Source of the DNA: Owenia fusiformis
Lineage: Eukaryota > Annelida > Polychaeta > Sabellida > Oweniidae
Direction of reading: 5' to 3'
Length of the DNA: 64,000 nt
NCBI GenBank assembly: GCA_903813345.2
Contig: CAIIXF020000010.1
Location: 5,137,169-5,201,168 of the forward strand
Part shown: positions 24,208 to 36,971 of the stretch, piece by piece
Numbering within the stretch: position 1 is the stretch's first letter
Layout: every line of letters starts with the position of its first letter
Notes under the pieces: model-generated
Seen by the model: the letters and a program-made list of their open reading frames with translations, nothing else
Database searches by the model: none
What the model was told of the DNA's origin: nothing
Program-made: the position numbers and the translations under genes

Positions 24208-25741
24208 TAAACAATGGTGCGACCAGGGAACATGCAAACCGATGAAAGCAATCGGTGAACCGTGCAAGAAAAATGATGAGTGCATTAATTTGTCAAAGTG
24301 TGTGCCACGAGGAAATGGTAAATAATAAACTTCTCATCGAACTATCATAAAATATAATCATGTATACCAAAGAATAGAGATATGGTCAGGATATCTGATA
24401 CAATGTTTTCTTCAAAATAAGAAAACTACAAGACAATAATTGTTGAATTAAAGCTCCAAGAGCGTAATATGAAATACTTTGAGTTCAGATGTCACCCAAT
24501 AAATAGAATTATTTTTAGAGCAGTCTAAGTATACCAGTGATGTAATTATTACAGGAACATGCGAGGAGACTTGTAGAGTTGACAGTGATTGCTTGCAATT
24601 CAAGAATGGCACACGCAAGTACTGCAGTGTGGGAGGAACTGCTGGCACACAGAAGGGAAGATGTGAGATGAAACATGAGAGAGGATATCGCTGTGGGAGA
24701 GGACCAGAATGCGCTGGAAAAATGTTCTGCAAAAATGGACAATGTAAAGGTAAGAGACAGTGTTTATCCTTGTAGCCCAGATGTTTGGTCATTATTTTAC
24801 ACAATTATTTCGCTTTAAAAAAGATGTGGGATTAATAAAATCACTTACACAAAGACCTTAAAACGTTTTGAAACAGGCAAACATTTTAAAGATGTTATGT
24901 CCTTTCTGCTTTACAGTTGCCGAAGAGGTGGTAATATGCAGCCTGAACTGCTATGGACCAGACCCAAGGAAACCTGATCACATCAGGCCAGGATTTATTG
25001 TAAATGTCACCTACAGTTGTGAATTTATCAGGAGGGAAGAGATGGGACATAAACAACTCAGAGGTAGTATCAGGTAGGCTGTTCACTGTTATATTGTATT
25101 GGTAATACCTATGCAGAAACGATGAGTTTGAAATCATTGGTCCAGGAGCTATGCCAATGCCAATCATTAGCCCTTGGTATTTCAATGTAGAATTACTAAC
25201 AAACCAGCCCTATCGAGGTGATCGACCAGCCAGCTGACAATGCACTATCGTTGAAATCCACGTCTTCACTGAGTCTACCTCTGTCTTTCTGGACAAACTA
25301 CAATGCAACAGAAACAGTTTTATGAGTATCAGAACTCTCATTCACAACCCGACGCACTTCGGTCACCTTTTTACACAAACAATGAACTATATAAGTTACA
25401 TGCCGTCTATTTAATATAGTTTTGATATTTTGATTTTATTACATCAGGTTGAACCACAAGGAAGTACTTGGAAAGGTAGATGGAATCTCTCCACAGACCA
25501 TAAGTGGCTCTGTAACTAAAGTGGCGAGGAAGGGCGAGTTTGCGGCGAGTCTGCAGGCAGTTATGCGTAGATGCAAGAACAACAAGCAAAGTTGTTCAGC
25601 CAATAGAAAGTGTACCTTATATGCTGGACAATAGAATGGAACACTTTATTAGCACCATGGGCGTTAAAGAACGGCTCTTATTCAAACCAATATTTCGATT
25701 ATGTTTACCCAGTGTAGACCGACCTGTAAAGATGTGCAAAA

Positions 25742-25747
25742 AATAAA
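25742..25747 (+). terminator. Poly(A) signal of P4
   Basis: AATAAA lies 108 bp after the P4 stop codon. Confidence 0.5.
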
Positions 25748-26888
25748 CAAATATATAAACATCAGAATATTGTAGTTTAGTGAAAATTGCTGTTATTTTT
25801 TTTATTAAAGATACATGTATCATCTTCCAATTTTCATTCAATGCCTAAAAGCGAAATATTTATGCAAGTGGTTATTGCCACTGACCATGATAAATCACCA
25901 GGCTTTTGTTTGAATCAGTTAAGGCCCAATTTTAAAAAGACAAACATGCTTTCACAGTTCCTCTTAGAATAAAATAAAGAATTTATATAAAACATAATTA
26001 TAGCAGTCAGTTGATTAATATAGATATACGGGAAAAACAGAAGGATAATATTGCAAAGGAAAGAAAAAAATGAAGATGGTCTAAAATCCCTGAAACCCCA
26101 TAATAATAAATGTATTTTAATTTGAATAGTATTATTTACATGTTATTTACTATAATTTTGTGAGTAATCCAAAGATATATTTTGTTATTGACAACCCACA
26201 ACTTCATAAGATCCCTTAATTTAAACGACCTTTACAAATTAATGTGTATACCTTCCATTCTGAACTTCATGACAATAAACATTCTATATGCATGATATGT
26301 CATCAACTCCCTTCAAAAGTTTAACAACATAAACTCAATCAACTAATGGACCTACACTAATGACTGTTGGAGATTTCAAAAATTATTTGTGCCATAAACA
26401 TGTCTCAGCGATATTTCATGATGGTAAGCAAAATGTATCATGCTACTTCTTTTAAAGATTTGGGGTAAAACCGTTTTCGAAGAACAATAAAACAAAACTT
26501 GAAACCTCTCATACTAAGCTGGACTGGGTTGTCTAATTACATGTTGATCTTTTTCTGGTGCTGTTTCAGTTCCATTCGTACTTTAATTTATTACGAGAGT
26601 AACCAAAAGCCCTGGACTCAATGTGCAACGTGAAGTTATTTCCCCTCTTGTTCTACAATGCAGTTCTACAGTTACATGTACCTCAAGATATTCAGATTAC
26701 ATTTCAAAGGGAAGATCTTTCACAGGAGTTCCACTCATTTCTCATGCCACTACTTTTATTTGGTTAACCTTCATACAGGGTGGGCCAAAAAAACGCCACT
26801 TTTCCAAGAAACTATAACTTTTTAATTTTCCAAACTATATACCCCAAATTTTGGAGTTATATATTGCCAGGGGTTCATAGTAATAATA

Positions 26889-27160
26889 TATTATCCTACA
26901 CTTAGTGTACTAAATGTATAATAACATTAAAAAATAAATTTGATATTTATTGGCAAAATGAATATCCGGAGGATATCGTAACGATATACTCCGGGCGGAG
27001 GATATCGTGACGATATACTCCGGAAACCCAAATATGCGGAGGATATTGTGACGATATACTCCGCTTGTTGATTTCCCGCCAAATTGACTCTATTTGGCAT
27101 GGAATTAATTTTGCAATGATATTATACATTTAGTACACTCCTTGTAAGTGTAGGATAATA
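26889..27160. mobile_element. Nested MITE with three internal hairpins
   Basis: TATTATCCTACACTTAGTG... and ...AAGTGTAGGATAATA ends with inner TACTAAATGTATAAT pairing. The interior at about 26965-27063 holds three copies of CGGAGGATAT-CGT-ACGATATACTCCG-type hairpins. Confidence 0.75.
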
Positions 27161-27170
27161 AGATCAGAAC

Positions 27171-27282
27171 ATCCTATGATTTTTTCAGAATATCATTTTA
27201 ATCTACTCGGTGATATTGATATATGCACTCGTTCGCTTCGCTCTCTCGTAGATAGAAATGATATTCCTCAAAATCATAGGAT
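27171..27282. mobile_element. Foldback element, 112 bp
   Basis: ATCCTATGATTTTTTCAG... pairs with ...CAAAATCATAGGAT; inner GAATATCATTT pairs with AAATGATATTC. Confidence 0.65.
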
Positions 27283-27975
27283 ATCCTATAAATAACAATT
27301 TCTTCAACTTGGATCATATTTGATCTAAAAGAGGAGTTCAATTGGTCCGCCACTCTCGTTGATGATATATTTTAGTCTTAGTTGCGTTGCTCATATAGCA
27401 GTATCAGTGAAATGTTGGCTAAGTTTCTTTCAACCTGTCATAATATTGCAATCTTTAGTTGGGCAATTTTTTAGATTCAGATCTTCATACCATATCGTGG
27501 AGACCTTCCATACCCTATACTCATTGGGGATTGCATCAGGACCATAAGCTTGGTGGTCATCAGGCAGTATCAGTTCAGGAACATATAGCAAATTATGTTT
27601 ATTTCTCATGGCACACCACATGTTTAAGTGAGACGCTGGTGACATATTTTATTCAAGTAAAAGTGTATAATTCATGATCCATGGCTAGATAGCATCCCCA
27701 AGTTTCATTTGCTATGCAAATTATCAAAAGTTATAGCATTTTGAAAAAGTGGCGTTTTTTGGCCCACCCTGTATATATGAAATTTTAATATATCCTGCTA
27801 GTCACATCATTGTCATCATTTATTTCTTCACCGCAATAATCGTGTTATATTTACTAGGATATGTGGTTTCTATAATAATGATAATAAGCATAAAAATTTG
27901 ATACTATGTACAGCTGATCCATCGAAAACAATAAATGAATATCACGATATTGTTCCTACCGTGCATGGTAACGGT

Positions 27976-27983
27976 TATAAAAA
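27976..27983 (+). promoter_or_regulatory. TATA box of P5
   Basis: TATAAAAA lies 83 bp upstream of the P5 ATG. Confidence 0.6.
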
Positions 27984-28058
27984 CTCTATGATTTTAGGAT
28001 TTAACCTATATTCAATCATAAGTAGCGGTCATCGCAGACAGCATAGCTGAATATAACC

Positions 28059-31000
28059 ATGCAGTATATGATAACATATCTTATAGTTATGGTTGCACTA
28101 ACGGGTAAGGTTTGATGTTTTTTATATTAAATTATATGACAATATTATTCTTATAAAAGAATATACAGCATATACGAAATATATTTCACGTATTCAATAG
28201 TAAAATTTATGTGCCTCGTGATATTCATTAATTCTTTCCTGTGTGCAATACGTTCTGTATTTTCCTGAATCAATTGATAGTTGACTTCGGAGAGTATTAT
28301 ATTGATACTCTGGTTAGTTTATTTGAGGATTCAAGAACGGAACTTGTTGCTTTGTTTGTTGAAAAATATCAGAAATGGATTGTTTCATACTAAAACCAAG
28401 ACCGATGGTCGAGGTATTAAGATAGGCGAACAACCTACAGCAAGTGATATAGAAAACGCAAAAAGCACATCGCAAAAGTCGAAATCAATTTTCATGAAAC
28501 CTCTTTTTCAGGAATGATTTTAATAAATGACTTTGAACCTCTGTGACTTTAATGTTCACAAACTAAGTAAGAGACTTAGCGAGTAAAAACTTAAACAATT
28601 CAATTTTATACAAGTTGTATAAGACTTTTTGGTGAATCCTTTACTGAATAGATAACCTAAGATTTGGTTGCCCAGAACCCACCATTTCGCTTTGGTTTAC
28701 ATGAAAGTGACGATTTTTTTCAGATCAAATTTGTCATAAATTTCTCCACCTATTTTAGTAGAATAATTTTTTTTTCATTTTCACCATGATAGGTTTGACT
28801 TGGAGGTCAATTTTCAAACTAGGCTAATAAGTTACAAAAATAAATAAAACGTTAATTATTTCATTAAGCACAAGCAAAGAAATGTGAAAATCACGGAGAT
28901 TGTAACTCTAATTGGTACTGTGAAAATGAAAAGAGTGGAAATGGAACATGTGTAAAGATGATTAAACCACCAGGGGCTTGTAACAGAAGCGTGGCGTGTC
29001 TAGGAGGATCTCATTGTGAAAATGGTGAGTAACCAGATTTTCAGACAGCATTTTTGTTTTCAATCATAAAATGAGAAACTGTTTCTGTAGTTGTACTTAG
29101 TGTGAAAATCTGTCAATCATCCATTTTACTTTCTCAGAAAATTCCAAACGGAAATATTTACCGAAATGTATGATATCTTGAAGGCACGTGTAGCGAGAGG
29201 TGTCGTTCTGATCCTGACTGTTTGGTGTACAGAAAGGGTAGACATAAATATTGTACATCAGGTGGACTAGTGACCCTTGTGAAAGGCTACTGCGAACTAC
29301 AGAAGAATGATGAGGAAGTCTGCTCTCGCCATCAAGAATGCAAAAAGAAAAGATTCTGCAAAAATGGAACTTGTAAAAGTAAGTTAGATGCATAACAGTT
29401 TGAATGCATTCATGCTTACATAGGCAAGGTTCTTAGAATTGTACAGAGTAGTCCGAATCAGCCAAAAAGTACCATTCGGCTTCTTGCAGCCTCCAGCAAT
29501 GCGTTGCAATGATAACATATGTTAAATGAGAACAAGACCAAAAAGCTCTTTGAAATGCAAGTCATAGCATACCGTGCGTTTAATTAAATACTTGTTGTAG
29601 AGGCGGAAGAAGTTGCTGCATGTACTATTAAGTGCGTAGGCCCACATCTTAACCCACAGAAAATTAAAATCGGTGACCTCGTCAATGTTACATATTCTTG
29701 CACCTTTGGTAGACAAGGCCCATCTGGACCAATGCCAATCGTGGCACAGTTGCTGTAAGTAAGAGACTACAGTGTCTTCATAATTAGATACTATATGTGA
29801 TATAACGGTTTTGTTTTGTGTCAAGTAAATGAATCGTTGCGTAAGAATTGTGGGTGATTTAATGCACCCGTTTCTTGAATGATAGTCATATGCATAGAAG
29901 AACCTCAACACGGCGTCCAACCCAAACGCTCTTAAATGCACGACGGAGCGTTTCATTCACGTGGAAACACTGCGGAGCGAAATAAAATGGCGGCTTTTGA
30001 AGTTCCCACTATGACCGTAAGTATTGTTTCACTCGTTTCTCCTACAATACGTTATGGTGACATACAAGGGCCGATCAAAAAGTTTCTTACCGTTGGCTCT
30101 CAATTTTATAATAAGAGGAGTTGGAAGCTCAAACTTTAACATGAAATGGGATAGTTAGTTTGCGTGAAACTGTACGAGTTTCATATAAATTGAGTTATTG
30201 GTAGTGACACAGAGTCAATTCATATTTTCAATGACAAAGTTAGGTGGAGCAGCGTTATATATATAAAATATCTGCTGAGTTGTGGTTCTGGAAATTTACC
30301 GACATTGTTTCAAATCTCTCATACGAAGGCCTTAAACATGTGTTTTTGGATCGAGTGGACAGATATAGGAGGTGCATTGCAACTGGGGCTGAATATTTTG
30401 AATGAGAATGAATAATAGCAGAAAAACGAATTAAACATGATTAAACTACAGTCTGTTGACAGATGACAAGACTTAGTGTTAGAAATTTCCAAAACTGCAG
30501 CTTAGCACAATTTTTTATAAAAAACGCTGCTCCACCTAATTCAATCATTGAAAATATATATTGACTCTGTGTCACTACCAATATACCAATTTTAATGAAA
30601 CTCAGACAGTCTCAAGCAAACTTACTACCCTGTCTTATGTAAAAGTTTGAGCATCCAACTCCTCTTATTATAAAATTGAGAGCCTACGGTAAGAAACTTT
30701 TTGATCGGCCCTTGTATTATGTACCATTCGATGAACAATACCCCGAGCAGATAAGGATAGAGATGGAGAGGGCGTGGCTTACCACGATGGTTTGGGTTGG
30801 ACACCGTGCTCAATACATTAAACAAACAACGATTCATTGATTCCTAGATACTGTTTGTCTAGTAGATAGTTTTGGCTTAATCCTTTTTGCCAAACTGCCC
30901 ATTGTAATAGCTTCCTTAATCACAGTGTTTATCTCATACCGTAAATAAGTGTTAGACCTTCTTTCACTGACTTCATCATTTTTATTGTAGCTCAAACAGA

Positions 31001-31171
31001 AAGATCAAAGCGGGATCAGCAAACGGCACCTCACCATTGACGATCAGTGGAGAATACAGTGAAATAGCACGTGGAGGAGTGTTCACGCATGAAATACGCG
31101 GGGAAATGAAAAAATGCATTAATAATAGGAAGTTCTGCAAAGCGGGTGAAAGATGCATTCTCCGAACATAA
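28059..31171 (+). CDS. P5: secreted cysteine-rich protein, 243 aa
   Basis: Exons: 28059-28104, 28869-29024, 29184-29378, 29601-29754, 30991-31171; phases 1,1,1,2. Leader MQYMITYLIVMVALTG. Exon 2 CENHGDCNSNWYC and MIKPPGACNRSVAC; exon 3 CSERCRSDPDC and GGLVTLVKGYC; exon 4 VNVTYSCTF with GPSGPMPIVA; exon 5 ends CKAGERCILRT. These details are shared with P6 and P7, not with P1-P3. Frame is intact. Intron 4 contains the Transib-like element 29909-30808. No standard AATAAA was found after the stop; AATATAAA at about 31209 may serve. Confidence 0.85.
29909..30808. mobile_element. Second Transib-like element, in P5 intron 4, interrupted by another transposon
   Basis: Ends CACGGCGTCCAACCCAAACG and ...GGGTTGGACACCGTG, flanked by CTCAA at 29904-29908 and 30809-30813. 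The interior CACTATGACCGTAAGTATTG to CATTCGATGAACAATACC matches the reverse complement of 20260-20365 in the 19162-20455 copy. A separate TA-flanked element at 30065-30714 has inserted within it. Confidence 0.8.
30065..30714. mobile_element. Palindromic TA-flanked element nested in the Transib-like copy, 650 bp
   Basis: Ends CAAGGGCCGATCAAAAAG and its complement, flanked by TA at 30063-30064 and 30715-30716. The arms are reverse complements for about 200 bp each. The other host copy reads GTGACATATTATGTACC without the insert, which confirms the TA target duplication. Confidence 0.85.
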
Positions 31172-32755
31172 AATTGTCATCTTCTGAATATAGATTTCAT
31201 AACACCTGAAATATAAAATGATAATTATGACCACTAGTTTATTTTGTATTTGAGTTATTGTATTAGAATAAGGTGAATCCGTTTGATATTGATATTGCAA
31301 GAAAATTCAAAAAATTCAACCCCGTAATATAAAACTGCCAGCACATGTTTCTCTGTGGGACTTTATTAATCCTTTGTTATGTCCCCAGCATATAATAGTG
31401 TGGGGCCATATTGTCGGCCTAGGCGCGTTCGTCCGTCCGATGGTTTTCTCATAAACTGCTAATCAATGGAAGGATTCACAATATCCTTGACAAAATTAAA
31501 TGTGCAACATTGTAAACACCCTTGAGACTTAAACGGGAAAGAAAAAATGACAGACTTTGACATAAAATGACAATGACTTCACAATATTAATTGCTTCGAC
31601 TGTCATTCACTGTAAGTAGAATGGCATCATTTTGTTTTGGTATTTTGACGCCATAATGTTACGCTAATTGTCCCCAGTTTCGTGCGACGTGTAATACATT
31701 TCTCAGCAAACAAGTTTGTGTTTTTTCTTGAGCTTGTGTTTGTTTTCCTTGTACCCTTGCATGATTTGGATTTTGCCACAGGACGCAAAACAAAGAATCT
31801 ACTTCTTATGGCCTAAACTTTATTTTCAAGTATAATATTTTTATATGTCACAAGCTTCTGAAGTGATCTCATTTTAAGTAGATAAAATCAAAAAGGGCAT
31901 ATGCCATATGGACATATCAATATTTAAAGACCAAAGTCCAGAAGTTCAGTTAGTCTAAAAAAATATGAAAATTAAAGAGGCTCTATGCCATAGGATAGCA
32001 CAATCAAGACCCCTCTGGACTTTTTTGCATATTGAGTTTCACCACATATATACCCATCTAAGTTCCAAATCCCCCTCTTTCAGTGTTAATTTTGCGATTG
32101 TGCTGGCCGATCTAATTATTTTCGAAGAAATTAATTCAATCTGAAGTTTGAATATACCGGGAAAGTCCTCCTGTTATCTGATTGGTCGTTGAATTTGTTT
32201 ATCATAAACCTGATTGGCTGCCTGGTTCAAGGTGCTTGTGGGCGCTTGTGTGACTCAATGGAGATTCCCCTCGCTAGCCGAGGGGTCGATTGTGTTTAAT
32301 TCTGGAGTTTGGTTGTTCTGTTGATTATTTCCGATATTTCGGCAATAATATACCCAAAAGTTATTCTCAAGATATATCCATGGTATGTGAGATATCATAT
32401 GAGCAATAACAATAGGACATCATTGATTGTCTGGGGGAGAAACCTATGGCATAATGCATCTTTAAGTAAACAGGCTTCTCATTCTTCATCTTGAAATAAC
32501 TTAAATATTTTTTCATCAGGTGTACAAACAGAAAAGATCACATTTAAGAGTACAACTAACTATTAGAAAACAACTCTACAGTCAATTCATAACGTTCCTG
32601 TTTATAACGTACACTACATTTTTATTCGAATCAAGAGCGTTTAATTATACCATATTGTCCCATAAGCGTGCCTTAAATTAAAAATCTACATAGGTCTTGC
32701 CCAATATATTTCACCAACAAAGCATATAAGTTCTGTTTATATTGTCTCAATTTGT
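31172..32755. other. Intergenic, P5 to DUF3419 gene
   Basis: No gene found. Convergent gene ends. Contains repeat-like text (GGGGCCATATTG ... CGTCCGTCCGATGG near 31400) and an inverted CCCCTCGCTAGCCGAGGGG at 32268-32286. Confidence 0.5.
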
Positions 32756-34183
32756 CTATACAACAGTTGCAACTCTGAGAGGCTCCCAAAATGGTGACCT
32801 ATCTAGCAGCAATGCTGTGGCTTCTAATTCATGCTCAACCTTGACAGCTTTGTCGATCATGTCACTTGGCCAGTATTTTGGCATACCTTTCAGATTCCAA
32901 AATACTATTCTTCTGCCAGGATTGCAGATTTCGGCAGCTGATTTAATGGTTGCATTGTGATTGGCTAACGACAACCAGTCGGTAATGTTAGATACGCAGA
33001 TCCCATCAAATTTTGGTTGCCCAGTATTTGGGTAGTTGGCTAGCCAGTCTGTTAGTTCTCCATATACCCACTGTATACGTCCAACCCGATCTTTCAGCGT
33101 TGCAAAATTCTCTTCTTGAAGGTAATCTCTGAGGTTATACTTCCCAGAGTAACCACCCGTTAAAAGGTATTCACCAAAGTGGTTTTGCTTCATTGGGATG
33201 CTCTTATAAATATCAACCATTCTTCTGTAGTAGAATGTTCCATAATCCGCATCTGGAATAATAGAGAAATTGAAATCCTTCATCATATGGTACGCCAACC
33301 TGTAAACTGATTTTCTCCAATGTTTATTGTTGATGACATCTTCATAGAAGCTGGCCTGATCTTCAATATTATCACCCATTGTAATAAACTTCTTAATATC
33401 ATGCTTATCAAGCGCTACGTAGACCATGTCTTCTGCAACATTTCTGAACAATTTCTCATAGTATCCACAGTGTATCACACCAAACTCTATTTCAGCTGTC
33501 ATCGAGTCCCAAAACTCTTGCACACCTGGTTCTAGTGCTTTCTTGATGCTGTTGTATATCCGGATACGCTCCTCAGGTGTTACTCTTTCTCTGTCAACTC
33601 CAGCAAAGTCAATAAACTCTTGGTATGTCAGATGTTTGATGCAAGCTGCCTGTAATCTTGCCAAATGCAGCTGTGGAATGGATAAATCTAGGGCCACAAC
33701 TTCAGCAGGATCATCGAGTAGAAGGGTCATAGCATTGGCACCACATGATGCAATCGTGAAGATTCTATCGCCACTTTTGATTTCCATTGCGTGTCTTATT
33801 GGTGCAACATCCTCCCAATTCTAAATCATAAGAAAAGCATTTTTCAAGTCTTACATATGTACATTAATTAATACATTAAATTCACACATTCATATTAATG
33901 ATTAAAATAAAAGTCATCGTTATAAAAGTGCCCCGTAAAAGATTCTCGAAATGGGAGTTGTTAAGTACTGTCTTAATCTGGTTCTCAAATACAGTAATTT
34001 ACATGTTTGCCTAACTGAGATATTGTAAAAAAAACTTACCATACCAAACATAATATCCATATTTTGTGATTCATGTGCTTTTTCAACTTCTTCAGAGTAC
34101 TTCATGTTTTGTACTCCATTCACTGCCCTACAGTATTTCAAACTTCTTCCAAAAAGATTTGAAACACCTCTAAGCATTGCCAT
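32756..34183 (-). CDS. DUF3419 / BtaA-like aminocarboxypropyl transferase homolog, 402 aa
   Basis: Two exons: 34183-34040 and 33820-32756, with a GT-AG phase 0 intron and stop TAG at 32758-32756. BtaA-type enzymes transfer the 3-amino-3-carboxypropyl group of S-adenosylmethionine to diacylglycerol in betaine-lipid synthesis; animal members are mostly uncharacterised. Family signs: NMDIMFGM-NWEDVAPIRHA across the exon junction, then DRIFTIASCGANAMTLLL (SAM-binding loop, residues about 65-82) and VVALDLSIPQLHLARLQAA. Near the C-terminus FDGICVSNITDWL and GRRIVFWNLKG fit a methyltransferase-like fold. Length is as expected and the frame is open, so I call it complete. It is not related to the flanking cysteine-rich family. 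Substrate in this animal is unknown. Confidence 0.85.
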
Positions 34184-35306
34184 TTTCTCAACAGTTTTAA
34201 ATCAGCCTTGTAATCAGTTCTCATACATGAGTGAATAAACGGCATACCTCTCAACCAATTATTTATTTAATTATGGGTGCAAACAAAATTAAGATGTCAA
34301 GGTCTCCAGTTAAAAATCTGGTGATTTATTGGCTTTTGACCCAAAACTATTACTGCTGAAATGAATTCAATTAAAACACTCCTTAAAAATCTTCAAATGA
34401 TCACTAAAACATTTCTATTAAAAATGTTTTGTCTTCCCTGCTTTTGTAGGGCCTCAATTACTGGGCTTTTTGGACTTATTTTTAATTTTAGGCCGAATTA
34501 TCAAGAATGGGCCCTTAAATTTTCAAAAAAATCTGATTTGAAATACGCCCTTCCTTGTTAGCAGGATACGCCTTCCTCTCAAAAATCTCCCGATTAGACT
34601 GGAATTGCAACCTATTTGGGAAAGAATAGCATTTTGATTTAGTTTAGGTTTATAAACAATAATGAAATGCCATATCAGTGAATTCGATGATGAAAAATAC
34701 CATTCTTTGGAAAAAATCAAAAAGAAAACATGCAGACTTTCTCATTTTTTTTTCATTTTGAATCCGTTCCAGTTTAAAGTATGAATCTTTCTAACACTAC
34801 AAATCTAATCATCGGTATGTCTTACATTAATAGTGCACCAAGTTACAATAAAGTTCGAGGTCAGTGTTTCTATATCCATATTGAAATGGTCTGATTTAGG
34901 TTGAAGGCTGCACACAATAAATATTAAACCAAGTCATAAAAGAGTCTTAAAGTAACCATGTTTTGCACATGCAAGATGTTAAAATCTAAATAAGTTTTAT
35001 TCAGGTGGATTTCATTTTATCATACTGTGAAGATGTGCTCGAGGTACATGTGTACTTTCGGCTAATTTGATGCAATCCCTATGCTCAAGAGTCACATGTT
35101 ATTTTATAAATATGAATTCTCCTTCCCCGCATTGTTTTCATCTTCAGTTTTTCACTAAGTGTACTTAGAGTGCAGTGAATGATATTTTTGTAATAAAATG
35201 TACCAAAAATGAGATAATTAAGTGACCTTACATTGATTTATAGGTATTTCTTGACATACCTCACTCAATTAAGACTTTCTGCTATTAATAACTTGTTAAA
35301 TGTACA

Positions 35307-35500
35307 GGGTGAACCAAAAAAGGTAACCCAAACAAATATTAATAACTCTGTCATCCAGCATGGATTCGAAGTCATATTTGGCACGATTGAACCTTGTTTA
35401 ATGTTATTTAAATCTATTTCGTTTTTATTGGCCTTTTTTTTAATGGTCGCGATTTTGTGGCCATTTGAGAAAACATGCTCAAAATATTGAAACATGCAAA
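35307..35500. mobile_element. Single end of a mariner-type repeat
   Basis: CAGGGTGAACCAAAAAAGG after a TA, followed by about 190 bp matching 63076-63270 (TCAGCATGGATTCGAAGTC, TATTTGGCACGATT). Related sequence at 40406. No right end found. Confidence 0.6.
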
Positions 35501-36971
35501 AATCACCCAATATGAATCCCCAAACTTTTATCTTTGGAGCTATTTTAAGGATATTGTAGAAACTTACAACTCTAGAAGCAAAGAAATTATATTTCAGTTG
35601 TACTTAAAGTGTCAGACAAGTAGCGTACTGTAAACTAGACAGCTTAACATTTTAGTGGTAACTTTAACATGAATTAGAACATAAACTGTTCTTTGCTAAT
35701 TTTATTGTAAAAATTGATTTAAGTCATTTCAAATCTCAAAAGTGCATTTGACCTAGTGAAGATGTATATAAAGTTATTGATGTAAAATGCCTGCACATTT
35801 TAATCTTAGTTTCAGTACTGAGTAGGTAAGTAAAAGTTTGAAAAGTTTGGAATAAAGGATATGAGAATTAAAAAAGTAAAAAGTAGTTTCTAAATATTTC
35901 GTTTAAAAACATTTTAGCACAAAATATGGTTTCCCTAAAAGGTTCATAGGACCTTCTGAACTATTACTATAAAAGCATCATTACTCAATATTACTCTTTC
36001 CTGTATGTGACTTAAGGATTTAAGCCCTAGACTCAGTGTAATGTGGAATGACCAATACTTTGAAGGTGTTGCTTTCCAAAATTTGCACGAGATGCACCAG
36101 CATCGAGTGTTAATTTTAAGAAACAACGCCTGAAAGAAATGGTCATTCCTGAATGTATTGAGTCTTGGGCTTAAATACTTTTCACACATTGCAAAATATT
36201 TTATACAATATTACTAAAAAGATATGGAATGACCTAAAAGAATATATTTTCAAGTAAACTTTTTGCCAGGTGGCTAATTTAGGGCTAATAACATTGCAGG
36301 GTATAACAAAGTTCCCATAAACTTGAATATTCAGCAGTTTTAGTGGTTCACTTTTCATATTATCCTTATGTTTCTGATAGTTATATGAATTAAAATATGT
36401 CCAGTAAAAAGAAAATGCTATATGTCCAAAACAAGAAAACATATTTTACTTTTTGTGATTTTACAACATAGAGAATCCCCCCGACCTAGAAATCACATTT
36501 TTAAAGAAAATTAAATTTTCAAAGTTGACAAACTCTTTTTTCAACGACTTAAATCAAGACTATTCTACTCGCATCTAGTCTCTTGGTAAGAGGTTGGGTT
36601 ATGGAAAGTAAAACTCATGCTAAATGTTGTCATTTAATATCCTAACCTGTTTACTCAAAGGCACTGTGGTTTATACTTTTTAGACATGCAAAGGATGGGT
36701 ATCCATATGGTGAACTTTTTGAACACACGTTTCTCTTAAACCAGCCGTCAAAAGATTCTGAAAATTTAACACATTGTCAATTTAATGGTCATATTTTGGA
36801 TGGTAACAATGTAATTTGAAATAGATACTTTTCTCTATATTGTTTTAGAAAACACATCGGACACTTCTTATATTGTTGGTATCATATTCGGAATAAAATG
36901 AAACATCTATCCGAACCTCATTGGAACAAAACGAGATAAACACAACGTGTTTATGTCTCTAAATATTTGTA

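Larger units (their letters stand above)
21721..25634 (+). pseudogene. P4: paralog with transposon in exon 2 (P8-like subfamily)
   Basis: Exons: 21721-21760 (leader MKVVIIGIILAVTG), exon 2 split as 22837-22896 and 24213-24317, 24555-24749, 24917-25073, 25448-25634; phases 1,1,1,2. A 1311-bp element with a 5-bp duplication interrupts exon 2 between histidine-lysine and tryptophan-cysteine codons. Apart from this insert the frame is open to TAG at 25632-25634. Exon 3 has TCEETCRVDSDC and GTQKGRCEMKHERGYRCG; the C-terminus ends CTLYAGQ, both as in P8. If exon 2 is skipped the frame is kept because exon 2 is phase 1-1, so a shorter product is possible. All other exons retain good splice sites. 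Confidence 0.8.
26776..27771. mobile_element. TA-flanked Tc1/mariner-type element with nested insertions, 996 bp
   Basis: Ends CAGGGTGGGCCAAAAAA and its complement, flanked by TA at 26774-26775 and 27772-27773. Pairing between the arms is clear only for the outer 60 bp or so. Two further foldbacks lie inside (26889-27160 and 27171-27282). No transposase recognised. Confidence 0.75.
25748..27975. other. Intergenic, P4 to P5
   Basis: No gene found. Contains the TA-flanked element 26776-27771 with nested elements; the rest is AT-rich with no recognised coding. Confidence 0.6.

Noticed and set aside
33543-33824. 93-codon open frame opposite the DUF3419 gene
   Set aside because: Antisense shadow of a well-supported coding exon.
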